Positions 21,160 through 29,319 of a stretch of DNA of 64,000 bases are shown here, piece by piece. The stretch is from an uncultured Sphingomonadaceae bacterium (GTDB lineage: Bacteria; Pseudomonadota; Alphaproteobacteria; Sphingomonadales; Sphingomonadaceae). The position numbers and the translations under genes are program-made. The DNA lies in NCBI GenBank assembly GCA_947258815.1, contig CAMYJW010000021.1:46962-110961 (forward strand), in the 5' to 3' direction. The notes under the pieces were generated by a model, which worked only from the letters and a program-made list of their open reading frames with translations, did no database searches and was not told where the DNA came from. Each line of letters opens with the position of its first letter. The stretch's first letter is position 1.

Positions 21160-21177
21160 CTGTCAAATTACGGTCAG
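21160..21177 (+). promoter_or_regulatory. Second Pho box-like site
   Basis: CTGTCAAATTACGGTCAG has the 7-4-7 architecture with half-sites CTGTCAA and CGGTCAG. It lies 118 nt before the lipoprotein start, a better distance for a PhoB-activated promoter than the first site. Weaker than the upstream box, but the two together make chance less likely. Confidence 0.55.
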
Positions 21178-21294
21178 AAAAAGTCAATCAAAGTGACGCG
21201 AAACCGCCAACAGAGTGTCATCCCCCCCCGTTAGACGGCCCTCAGCGACGGCGGAGTCGCCGCGTCGTTCGACCTTCCAATGGGGGACACAATC

Positions 21295-22869
21295 GTGAAG
21301 AATATCCATGGTCTGCTGCTTGTCGGCTGCAGCGCGCTCGCGCTGGCTGGCTGCGGCCCGAATGAATTGGCCTCGCCCGGCACGGGCGGCAACGTTACCA
21401 TCAATAACAACACCACCGATTCCGGCGGTTCGAGCGGCGGTTCTGACACCCCGACAGGCGTTACCCCGGCAGCGGGTTGCCCGACTTTCGCGGCAACGGG
21501 CGGCCTTGGTAACGAAGGCACAATCAGCGGACCGACCGGTGAATACCGCGTCTGCACCCTGCCTTCGCTGATCGACGCATCAAGCACGCTGCCGTATGTC
21601 GAAGGCGTTCTCTATCGCATGAACGGCCGCGTGGACGTCGGTTCGGACGGCGGCCCCGTGGCCGACGACAGCGATGGCGCGAGCGACACCGACGTCACGC
21701 TCACGATCGAACCGGGCGTTATCGTCTATGCCAGCGGCTCATCGTTCCTGATGGTCAACCGCGGCAACATGATCGATGCAGCCGGCACACCGGCCCGCCC
21801 GATCATTTTCACCAGCCGTGACAATGTTCAGGGCCTCAACAACGATTCTTCATCCGGCCAGTGGGGCGGCGTCGTTCTTGGTGGCCGCGCGCCGGTGACG
21901 GACTGCACGGCACCCAACGCGGCCCCCGGCACGATCGACTGCGAGCGTCAGGTTGAAGGCGCGGCTCAGCCCGCGATCTTCGGCGGTGCGACCGACGACG
22001 ACAGCTCGGGCCGTCTGAGCTACGTTCAGATCCGCTATTCGGGTTTCGTCCTTTCGGGCGACAACGAACTGCAATCGCTGACCACCGGCGGCACAGGCAC
22101 AGGCACACAGTTTGACCACATCATGAGCTTCAACAGCTCTGACGATGGCGTTGAATTCTTTGGCGGACACGTCAACGCGAAGAACCTGATCGTGGTCGGC
22201 GCCGAAGACGATGGCCTCGATACCGACACCGGTGTGAAAGCCAATCTGCAATATGTCATCGTCGCCCAGCGCGATGGTGCCGGCGATACGATCATCGAGG
22301 CGGACTCCAACAACGACAACGTTGACGATACGCCGCGCCAGAACACGCAGATCTCCAACGCCACGTTCATTCACCGCAATTCGTCGGCCTCGCAGGCCAT
22401 TCGTATCCGCGGCGGCACGGACTATGCGATTACCAACAGTGTTCTGATCGGCACCGGCTCGACGTGTCTGCGTATCGACCTTGACGAGACTCTGCGCGCG
22501 GCGAACGCCGGCCTCGACGATGTTGGTCCGCCGATCTTCGAATCGTTCGTGATGGATTGCGCCACCCCGTTCCGTTCGGGCAGCGGCGATATCACCGAGC
22601 AGCAGGTTACCGATGCGTTCAACAACGGTGGTTCGAACAACAATTCGACCTTCACCAACACGCTGACCAGCCTGTTCGTCAACGGCTCGAACGAAAGCGC
22701 CGTGGCCGCATTCGATCCGACCGGACTTTCGAGCTTCTTCGACGCCGTGACCTACATCGGCGCGGTCAGGGACTCGTCCGACACCTGGTACACCGGATGG
22801 ACCTGCAACTCGTCCGCAGCAAACTTCGGTTCCAACACCGGTTCGTGCACGTCGCTGCCGGTATTCTGA
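21295..22869 (+). CDS. Surface/periplasmic lipoprotein with beta-helix-like body
   Basis: About 524 residues starting at GTG 21295 (GGGGG 9 nt upstream); an ATG 15 nt earlier is possible. The signal KNIHGLLLVGCSALALAGC ends in an LAGC lipobox. The linker is rich in Gly, Ser, Asn and Thr. The body (residues 100-500) has the regular short-strand, Asp/Asn-rich pattern of a right-handed parallel beta-helix, with DNVQGLNNDSSSGQWGGVVLGG typical of such proteins found beside TonB receptors in sphingomonads and Caulobacter. It precedes the TonB receptor by 115 nt and probably partners with it. Ligand unknown; the Pho boxes suggest a phosphate-related nutrient. Confidence 0.8.
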   Translation: MKNIHGLLLVGCSALALAGCGPNELASPGTGGNVTINNNTTDSGGSSGGSDTPTGVTPAAGCPTFAATGGLGNEGTISGPTGEYRVCTLPSLIDASSTLPYVEGVLYRMNGRVDVGSDGGPVADDSDGASDTDVTLTIEPGVIVYASGSSFLMVNRGNMIDAAGTPARPIIFTSRDNVQGLNNDSSSGQWGGVVLGGRAPVTDCTAPNAAPGTIDCERQVEGAAQPAIFGGATDDDSSGRLSYVQIRYSGFVLSGDNELQSLTTGGTGTGTQFDHIMSFNSSDDGVEFFGGHVNAKNLIVVGAEDDGLDTDTGVKANLQYVIVAQRDGAGDTIIEADSNNDNVDDTPRQNTQISNATFIHRNSSASQAIRIRGGTDYAITNSVLIGTGSTCLRIDLDETLRAANAGLDDVGPPIFESFVMDCATPFRSGSGDITEQQVTDAFNNGGSNNNSTFTNTLTSLFVNGSNESAVAAFDPTGLSSFFDAVTYIGAVRDSSDTWYTGWTCNSSAANFGSNTGSCTSLPVF

Positions 22870-22885
22870 TCGAACTGACAATGCC

Positions 22886-22926
22886 GGGGGAGGTGCAGGC
22901 GATGATGCGGCTGCCCTCCCCCATTT
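22886..22926 (+). terminator. Hairpin between lipoprotein and TonB-receptor genes
   Basis: GGGGGAGG(T)GCAG pairs with CTGCCCTCCCCC across a 12-nt loop, followed by ATTTTA. It would act as a partial terminator, lowering receptor expression relative to the lipoprotein. Confidence 0.55.
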
Positions 22927-22984
22927 TACCTTCGGGCCTTGCGCCCGGCCTTATTCAAGACCTGACATGAGGGGGCCTTTTACC

Positions 22985-25675
22985 ATGTCCAATGGCAAGC
23001 AGCTGACAGGGCTGCTCCTGCTCTCCACCGCACTCACGTTCCCGGGCGTCGCCCTGGCGCAGGACTCCGCCGAAACGCCGGCCGAATCGAGTGCAGCCGT
23101 CGCAGACGATGCGGCCCCTGACGATAACAGCCAGCCTGAAAAGTCCTACGATGACCAGTATGACGAACCCGATATCTCGGTTCCAGGCGGTGCGATCGTC
23201 GTTACCGGCCGGCGTATCCGCGATGTCACGCGCAGTTCAACGCAGGTTGTGTCGGTGCTCAGCTCGGAACAGATCGCCCGGACCGGCGAAGGCAACATTG
23301 CCGGCGCGCTTGGCCGCGTTACCGGCCTTTCCGTGCAGGGACAGGGCTATGTCTATGTTCGCGGCCTTGGCGATCGCTATTCGCTGGCACTGCTGAACGG
23401 CCTGCCGCTTCCCAGCCCGCAGCCGCTGAGCCGCGTGGTACCGCTGGACATTTTCCCGACCAACGTGGTCGCATCATCGCTTGTGCAGAAAACCTATTCG
23501 CCCAACTATCCCGGCGAATTCGGTGGGGGCGTGATCAACCTGACCACGCGCGCCATTCCCGACGAGCCTTTCATCAAGATCAGCGCGGGCATCAGCGGTG
23601 ACAGTGAAACCACCGGGCGCGACGGGCTGGCCCACTATGGTTCCGACAGCGACTGGTCGGGCTTTGACGACGGCACACGCGATACGCCGCCTGCCCTTGC
23701 CAACTTCTTCGCCAGCGGCGCGCGGATGAGCGATCTGAGCCAGGACGAACAGGAAACCATCGCCAAGGATCTGATCGAACCCAATCTGGTGGTCCTGCAA
23801 AAAGTCGGCAACCTGCCGGCCAATTTCTCCGGCTCCATCACCGCGGGCACGGGATTTGACGTGGGCAGCGATGGCCGCCTGGGCATCATTGCCAGCGCCG
23901 CGATCAGCAACAAGTGGCGCAACCGCGACATCACGTCTCAATCAGCGGTGAATTCCGATCTCGATCTCGACAGCGATTTCCGGGATTTCACCACCGACAA
24001 CCGGATTCTGGTGAACGGTCTGCTCGGCTTTGGTCTGGAACTGGGCGATCACAAGTTCCGCTTCACGAACCTGTATATTCGCGACACGCTGAAGCAATCC
24101 TCGCTCTCGATCGGAACCGACTTCCAGAACGACTTCACCAAGACGTTCCAGAACACCGCCTGGTATGAGCGTCAGCTGATCGACAGCCAGATCGTTGCCG
24201 AGCTGGAGTTCGGCGATCTCAGCGTCGATCTGCGCGGTGGCTATGCCAAGACGGAGCGTGAAGCACCCTACGAGTATGAATTCGAATACGTGCGCACGAA
24301 CAACCCGAACGATCCGTTCGGCGACATCGATGTCAACGTGCTCGATCGCCAGCGCGGCAATGCCAGCATCACCTTCTCCAGACTTGAGGAGGAACTGTGG
24401 TACGGCGGGCTCGATCTCAGCTATCCGGTCACCGACTGGCTGACCGCAACGGTGGGTTACGCATACACCGATACCAGCCGCTATTCGGAACGGCGCGAAT
24501 TCCTGTTCAACGCGCCAACCTCTTTCCCGGATGCCGTTGGCACGCTTTCGCCGATCTTCCTGCTGGGCGGTGCGATCATCGATTACTTCGATATCGGCCT
24601 GATCGAAACCACCTCCAGCGATCCGGCCTTCATCGCCGGGCTGGAAATCAACGCCGGTTATGGTCAGCTGCGGTTCGAACCGGCCAGCGGGCTGACGATC
24701 GACATCGGCGCGCGTTATGAAGATGCAACGCAAACCGTGAATCCGGCCGAAGTGTTCGCAACTCCGCTGGGATCGAGCAGTTCGACGTTCCTGGCCAAGG
24801 ATTACATTCTGCCCGCGGCCACGATCACGTATGATTTCGATAACGGCATGCAGGCACGCCTGAGCGCATCGAAAACCATTGCACGCCCGCAATTCCGCGA
24901 GCTGATCTTCCAGACCTACTACGATCCCGACACCAACCGCCAGTTCAACGGAAACCCGCTGTTGCAGGACAGCGAGCTGCTGAACGGCGAGGCCCGGTTC
25001 GAATATTACTGGGGCTCTGGAAACCGTATGTCAGTCGCCGGGTTCTACAAGGAAATCGACAACCCGATCGAAGCCTATTCAAGCTTTTCGGACAACGATC
25101 GCATCACCAGCTTCGCCAACGCACCAAAAGCAGAGCTTTACGGCGCGGAAATCGACCTGCAATACAACTACGATCTTTATGATCTGGGCGGCTGGTTCGA
25201 TACCAAACGCGCTGTCGTGATCGCGAACTACACCTACACGCAGTCCGAAATCAAAGTGGCGCCGGGCGATACGACGTTCATTTTCCCGAGCGGCACCCGC
25301 AACGCGTCTGACTTCTTTGACAATGGTGTTCCGTTGACCGGACAATCCGATCACCTCGTCAATCTTCAGCTGAGCCTTGAAGATATGGATCGTCTGCAAC
25401 AGTTTACGGTGCTGATTTCATATGAGAGTGAGCGGGTTACCAGCCGAGGCGCCGGTGGCCTGCCCGATATCAAGCAGGATCCCGGTCTGCGGCTTGATTT
25501 CGTCGCACGAGAGGAAGTGGAGATGTTCCAGCTTCCGGTCGAGCTGAAATTCGAAGTGCGCAACATCACCGGGCGCGGCCACGAGGAGTTCCAGTCAAAC
25601 GGAACGCGGCGCATCGAGATCAACAGCTATGACGTGGGAACATCGGTTTCCGCATCTGCATCGGTCAAGTTCTGA
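22985..25675 (+). CDS. TonB-dependent outer membrane receptor
   Basis: 896 residues from ATG 22985 (GAGGGGG upstream). Signal peptide ends at VALAQ. After an acidic linker comes the TonB-box-like IVVTGRRIRDV, then the plug domain with VTGLSVQGQGYVYVRGLGDR and YPGEFGGGVINLTTRAI, and a beta-barrel ending in aromatic-type SASVKF. The plug type (RGLGDRYS) is common in sphingomonads. It lies downstream of the lipoprotein under the same Pho-box promoter, so the imported substrate may be a phosphorus-containing compound; this is inference. Confidence 0.93.
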   Translation: MSNGKQLTGLLLLSTALTFPGVALAQDSAETPAESSAAVADDAAPDDNSQPEKSYDDQYDEPDISVPGGAIVVTGRRIRDVTRSSTQVVSVLSSEQIARTGEGNIAGALGRVTGLSVQGQGYVYVRGLGDRYSLALLNGLPLPSPQPLSRVVPLDIFPTNVVASSLVQKTYSPNYPGEFGGGVINLTTRAIPDEPFIKISAGISGDSETTGRDGLAHYGSDSDWSGFDDGTRDTPPALANFFASGARMSDLSQDEQETIAKDLIEPNLVVLQKVGNLPANFSGSITAGTGFDVGSDGRLGIIASAAISNKWRNRDITSQSAVNSDLDLDSDFRDFTTDNRILVNGLLGFGLELGDHKFRFTNLYIRDTLKQSSLSIGTDFQNDFTKTFQNTAWYERQLIDSQIVAELEFGDLSVDLRGGYAKTEREAPYEYEFEYVRTNNPNDPFGDIDVNVLDRQRGNASITFSRLEEELWYGGLDLSYPVTDWLTATVGYAYTDTSRYSERREFLFNAPTSFPDAVGTLSPIFLLGGAIIDYFDIGLIETTSSDPAFIAGLEINAGYGQLRFEPASGLTIDIGARYEDATQTVNPAEVFATPLGSSSSTFLAKDYILPAATITYDFDNGMQARLSASKTIARPQFRELIFQTYYDPDTNRQFNGNPLLQDSELLNGEARFEYYWGSGNRMSVAGFYKEIDNPIEAYSSFSDNDRITSFANAPKAELYGAEIDLQYNYDLYDLGGWFDTKRAVVIANYTYTQSEIKVAPGDTTFIFPSGTRNASDFFDNGVPLTGQSDHLVNLQLSLEDMDRLQQFTVLISYESERVTSRGAGGLPDIKQDPGLRLDFVAREEVEMFQLPVELKFEVRNITGRGHEEFQSNGTRRIEINSYDVGTSVSASASVKF

Positions 25676-25712
25676 CCCTGGCGATTGGGGGCCTGCCCCC
25701 TTTGTGACCCTT

Positions 25713-25748
25713 GGCCCGGCTGACACCGTTCAGCCGGGCCATTTTTTT
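25713..25748 (+). terminator. Strong intrinsic terminator of the receptor operon
   Basis: GGCCCGGCTGA pairs perfectly with TCAGCCGGGCC over a 6-nt loop and is followed by A and seven T residues. It lies 38 nt after the receptor stop. Confidence 0.9.
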
Positions 25749-25900
25749 GGCCGAAAGCAGGACTTCGGATGCGCGAATCGGCCGCGTAAAGCTGAAATTG
25801 CAACAAGCGATGCAGTGCTCAGGCGGCCCTGTCACCGGGCCGGATCGTTCAGACAGACAGTTCGGGCAGACCGCTCCGGCAGACCACTAAGGCAGACCGC

Positions 25901-26575
25901 TCACGGGGCGTCGAACACATACCCCAGAGATCTGACGGTCCGCAGCGGATTTCCTGCCCCCGCCTTTTTCAGGGCGCGCCGCAGCCGCCCGATCCATGCA
26001 TCGACCGTCCGTTCGTCTATCGGCGGCTCCTGCTTGCCCAGCGCCGCAATCAGCTGCGCACGGGAAAACACGCGCCCGGGATGTTCGGCAAAATAGCGCA
26101 GCAACCGGAACTCGTTCGGCATGAGCGCAATCGGCTTTGAACGCCAGCGCGCCTGAAACGCGGTGATATCAATCGTCAGATCGCCCTGCGAAACAAGCCG
26201 CTCTCCACCCTGAACCTGATCGTGAATACCAACCGAAAGCACCCGATCCAGCAACAACTGGCGATTGATCGGGCCAACCAGATAATCGTCCGCCCCCATG
26301 CGCAAAGCGCGCTTGCGATCGTCCAGATCGTCTTCGTCCAGAATCATGTTGATCTGGGCATGGGCGGTCAGCGGATCGGCGCGCAGCCTGCGGCACACTT
26401 CCAGACCGGACATTTCCGGCAGAACCCAATCGACAAACACCCAGAGCGACCCCTCAAGCAGCGGAAGCTGCTTGATATTTCTCCACAAATGAAAAACAAG
26501 CTCCAGCTCGTCATGCACGAAAGGCGCCATGCCCCCTTCGATCTTACTGGTAAGAAGGATGTCTATGCGTCGCAT
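25901..26575 (-). CDS. PhoB/OmpR-family regulator with degenerate receiver
   Basis: 224 residues. The C-terminal 95 residues are a winged-helix DNA-binding domain of PhoB type (LMPNEFRLLRYFAEHPGRVF, then DERTVDAWIGRLRRALKKAG and RTVRSLGYVFDAP). The N-terminal receiver keeps the phospho-acceptor Asp (WVFVDWVLPEMSG) but lacks three usual residues: the acidic pair near the N-terminus is TSK, the LTA Thr is replaced in MILDEDD, and the TKP Lys is replaced by VGP. It is probably not controlled by normal phosphorylation. It neighbours Pho-box promoters and phosphate-stress genes, and diverges from plcP-like. The true PhoB is probably elsewhere with PhoR. Confidence 0.85.
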   Translation of the reverse strand: MRRIDILLTSKIEGGMAPFVHDELELVFHLWRNIKQLPLLEGSLWVFVDWVLPEMSGLEVCRRLRADPLTAHAQINMILDEDDLDDRKRALRMGADDYLVGPINRQLLLDRVLSVGIHDQVQGGERLVSQGDLTIDITAFQARWRSKPIALMPNEFRLLRYFAEHPGRVFSRAQLIAALGKQEPPIDERTVDAWIGRLRRALKKAGAGNPLRTVRSLGYVFDAP

Positions 26576-26703
26576 CTGTCAGCCCCGGTTTCGAACTGCT
26601 TGTGCCCAAGTCGTATGACGCTTGGGTGACACTTCGGTGACCGTGAGATGAAAGTTTCCCGATCCCTGACGGGCAACCGTTTCAGGACGATACAGGCTGT
26701 GGA

Positions 26704-26721
26704 TTGCCATCAAACTGCCAT
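26704..26721 (+). promoter_or_regulatory. Pho-box-like direct repeat upstream of the plcP-like gene
   Basis: TTGCCATCAAACTGCCAT shows two TGCCAT half-sites at an 11-bp period with CAAA between, like a Pho box in which CTGTCAT is changed to CTGCCAT. It lies 69 nt before the plcP-like start. Could bind PhoB or the divergent PhoB-like regulator. Confidence 0.45.
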
Positions 26722-26789
26722 TGATCCGTCATCGCGTTGAAACGTGCGGCGGTTAGCCCGCTGCTTGCGGCTTTCGATGGAGATTGCCA

Positions 26790-27680
26790 ATGCTGACGAA
26801 GAACAGGCGCACGGATCAGGAAAATACCTCTGACGGGACAGGTGACAACGTCCCGGCCTGGCTCAACCTGCCGGAGCCACGATCCTTCCGGCCAAAACGC
26901 AAATACCGCACAGTCTGGATTTCCGACGTCCATCTGGGAACCCGCGGCTGCAATGCAGCGATGCTGGTTGATTTTCTGCGCTCGATAGAATGCGAAACGC
27001 TCTATCTGGTGGGGGATATTGTCGACGGATGGCGGCTGCGCAAAGGCTGGTACTGGCCCGATGAGCACAACGAAGTGGTCCGCCGCATCCTGAAGATGGC
27101 GCATCGCGGCACCCATGTCGTGTTCGTTGCGGGCAATCACGATGAAATGCTGCGCGATTACGCGGGCATGACGTTTGGCGAAGTCAAACTGGTGCTTGAG
27201 GCGGTTCATGAAACGGCCGATGGCCGCAAGCTGCTGGTCACCCATGGTGACGGGTTTGACGGGGTTGTGCTCTACGCCCGCTGGCTCGCGTTTCTGGGCG
27301 ACAAGGCATACGGGCTGCTGCTGCGCGCCAACATCGCGTTCAACATGCTGCGGCGCAAGCTGCGCATGCCTTACTGGTCGTTGTCCGCCTATCTCAAGAA
27401 GCGGGTGAAAAACGCAGTCCAGTTCATTTCGAGCTTTGAGGAAGCGGTGGCGCACGAAGCGCTGAAACGCGGCCTTGATGGCGTTGTCTGCGGGCACATC
27501 CACTGCGCCGAAATCCGCGAGTTTGGCGGTATCACGTATTACAATGACGGAGACTGGGTGGAAAGCTGCACCGCGCTTGTCGAAGATTCCAGCGGCGCGA
27601 TGCGCATTGTCGACTGGGCACAGGAAAAGCAGGACGAACATGCCGCCGCCGCCAGATCGCGTGAGGCGGTGCCCGCATGA
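26790..27680 (+). CDS. plcP: PlcP-like metallophosphoesterase (phospholipase C for lipid remodelling)
   Basis: 296 residues of the calcineurin-like phosphoesterase fold. Metal-binding motifs are visible: WISDVHLGTRGCNA (DxH), VGDIVDGW (GDxxD), VFVAGNHDEML (GNHD), LLVTHGDGFD and VVCGHIHCAE (GHxH). Such proteins are often named UDP-2,3-diacylglucosamine hydrolase, but in Sinorhizobium and other alphaproteobacteria this subtype is PlcP, which removes the head group of membrane phospholipids under phosphate starvation. Overlap by 4 nt with a glycosyltransferase of the Agt type, and a Pho-like site upstream, strongly favour PlcP over LpxH. Start is ATG 26790 (a TTG two codons earlier is open). Confidence 0.82.
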   Translation: MLTKNRRTDQENTSDGTGDNVPAWLNLPEPRSFRPKRKYRTVWISDVHLGTRGCNAAMLVDFLRSIECETLYLVGDIVDGWRLRKGWYWPDEHNEVVRRILKMAHRGTHVVFVAGNHDEMLRDYAGMTFGEVKLVLEAVHETADGRKLLVTHGDGFDGVVLYARWLAFLGDKAYGLLLRANIAFNMLRRKLRMPYWSLSAYLKKRVKNAVQFISSFEEAVAHEALKRGLDGVVCGHIHCAEIREFGGITYYNDGDWVESCTALVEDSSGAMRIVDWAQEKQDEHAAAARSREAVPA

Positions 27681-28750
27681 AGCTTGCGCTGGCAACCGAT
27701 GCCTGGACTCCGCAAGTCAACGGCGTGGTCCGTTCACTGACCACAACGGTGGATCTGCTGGCGCGCCGGGGCATTCCCGTCAAAACCATCACGCCGCAGG
27801 ATTTTCTGACGGTTCCGATGCCCGGATATGCATCAATCCGGCTCGCCGTCGCGCCGCGCTTTGGCGTGCGCCGCACGTTGCAGGCGTGTCGCCCCGATAT
27901 CGTCCATATCTCAACCGAAGGTCCTATCGGCTGGGCCGCGCGCGGCTGGTGCCTTGCCAATGACGTGCCCTACACGTCTGCCTTTCACACCCGGTTTCCC
28001 GAATATGCCTCCGTGCGCACCGGCATCAGCGCCGAGCGCTTCTGGCCGATCATGCGCCTGTTTCACGCGCACAGCCGCGCGGTGATGGTTTCCACCCGCA
28101 GTCTCTCTGAAGAACTGGCCGGACGGGGCATCCCCCACACCAGCCGTTGGAGCAGGGGCATCGATCAGACGCTGTTCAGACCGGATGGCGCGCGCCATCC
28201 GGCAATGCAGGATCTGCCCGGCCCGGTGCTGCTCTATGTCGGACGCGTTGCGCCAGAAAAAAACCTGTCTGCCTTTCTGCGCGCCGATGTGCCGGGCACC
28301 AAAGTGATCGTTGGCGACGGGCCGGCGCTCGACCAGATCCGCGCGGACTATCCACAGGCGCTCTGCCTTGGCGCGCTGCGCGGAGAAGAGCTTGCCAGCG
28401 CCTATCGCAGCGCCGATTGCTTCGTGTTCCCGAGCCTGACCGATACGTTCGGGCTGGTCGTTATCGAAGCGCTGGCGTGCGGTGTTCCTGTCGCTGCCTT
28501 TCCGGTGACCGGGCCGATCGACATTCTCGGCCCGGAAGGACTGGGACCGGACAGTGAGTTGGAACGGCCAGTCGGCGCCGTCAGCCCCGATCTGGAAGCG
28601 GCGATCACCAGGGCGCTGACGGTGGACCGGAATGCAGCCGCCGATTATGGCGCGCGCTATTCGTGGGACCACGCGACGGACCAGTTTTATGAAACGATCA
28701 GGCGCGCGGCCGGCCTGCCCACAGCCCGACCCGACCTGCTTGCCGCATAA
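27677..28750 (+). CDS. Agt-like diacylglycerol glycosyltransferase (GT4 family)
   Basis: 357 residues, a GT-B retaining glycosyltransferase. N-terminal domain begins LALATDAWTPQVNGVVRSL, the pattern of SQD2-like enzymes. The C-terminal nucleotide-sugar domain has LLYVGRVAPEKNLSAFL and the acidic EX7E-type SLTDTFGLVVIEALACGVPV. It overlaps the plcP-like gene (ATGA). In other alphaproteobacteria the plcP-agt pair makes phosphorus-free glycolipids (monoglycosyl or glucuronosyl diacylglycerol) from the diacylglycerol released by PlcP. The sugar donor cannot be told from sequence. Confidence 0.82.
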   Translation: MKLALATDAWTPQVNGVVRSLTTTVDLLARRGIPVKTITPQDFLTVPMPGYASIRLAVAPRFGVRRTLQACRPDIVHISTEGPIGWAARGWCLANDVPYTSAFHTRFPEYASVRTGISAERFWPIMRLFHAHSRAVMVSTRSLSEELAGRGIPHTSRWSRGIDQTLFRPDGARHPAMQDLPGPVLLYVGRVAPEKNLSAFLRADVPGTKVIVGDGPALDQIRADYPQALCLGALRGEELASAYRSADCFVFPSLTDTFGLVVIEALACGVPVAAFPVTGPIDILGPEGLGPDSELERPVGAVSPDLEAAITRALTVDRNAAADYGARYSWDHATDQFYETIRRAAGLPTARPDLLAA

Positions 28751-28987
28751 AAGCCGCCGGTTTGCGCGTTATGCGCGCGCCATAATGCGCGCTTCTTCGA
28801 AGCCTTCCGATTCTTGACCGTTTCTTGACAATACCAGCATTCATTTCCGACCGGGGCCGGACCATGTTCATGTATCTTCACGACTGGCGATCGTGTTTGC
28901 GAGTCGCAGGCGCACAATACGCACTGCCGCTGCCGACTGACCCAATCAGGCGAAGGGCCGCCAACGGACATGAGAGACTTTCAACAG
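28751..28987. other. Gap downstream of the glycosyltransferase
   Basis: No gene seen. It contains an 11-bp-period direct repeat, CTTGACCGTTTCTTGACAA at 28813-28831, which on the minus strand reads TTGTCAAGAAACGGTCAAG, similar to the second Pho-like site at 21160 but in the opposite orientation to the next gene. Function uncertain. Confidence 0.35.
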
Positions 28988-29251
28988 ATGAAGAAAGGCC
29001 TTTACCGTTTCGTCCTGCCTCACCTGGGCGAATGCGCGCGAACGCATTTGCGGGCGGGAGATGGTGCCCCCTTTCTGGAGCGCAGTGTCTATGAGGCCCT
29101 CCAGTTTCAACCGGCGTTCGATGCGCTGCCCACGCACGACGAATACCGGATCGGCCATCCGGTCAGCAATTCGTCGGCAAGGCGGTATGAACAGTTCTGG
29201 TTCGAGCGCGGCGATGGTTCCGGCGATACGGATGTTCGTCGCGCGGGATAG
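28988..29251 (+). CDS. Possible small hypothetical protein
   Basis: 87 residues beginning MKKGLYRFVLPHLGECARTH. Composition is protein-like (RSVYEALQFQPAFDALPTHD) and third-position GC is moderately high, but there is no recognisable family and the ribosome-binding site is poor. An open frame on the opposite strand overlaps it; I favour the plus strand because of its better residue balance. It may be a small gene before the PhoX-like gene, 68 nt downstream. Confidence 0.4.
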   Translation: MKKGLYRFVLPHLGECARTHLRAGDGAPFLERSVYEALQFQPAFDALPTHDEYRIGHPVSNSSARRYEQFWFERGDGSGDTDVRRAG

Positions 29252-29319
29252 CAAGAGCCCGCCTCGCGCCCAAAGCTTCACAATGGTATCAGGCAGAACC
29301 GCCCTGGAGCTTTCGTACC

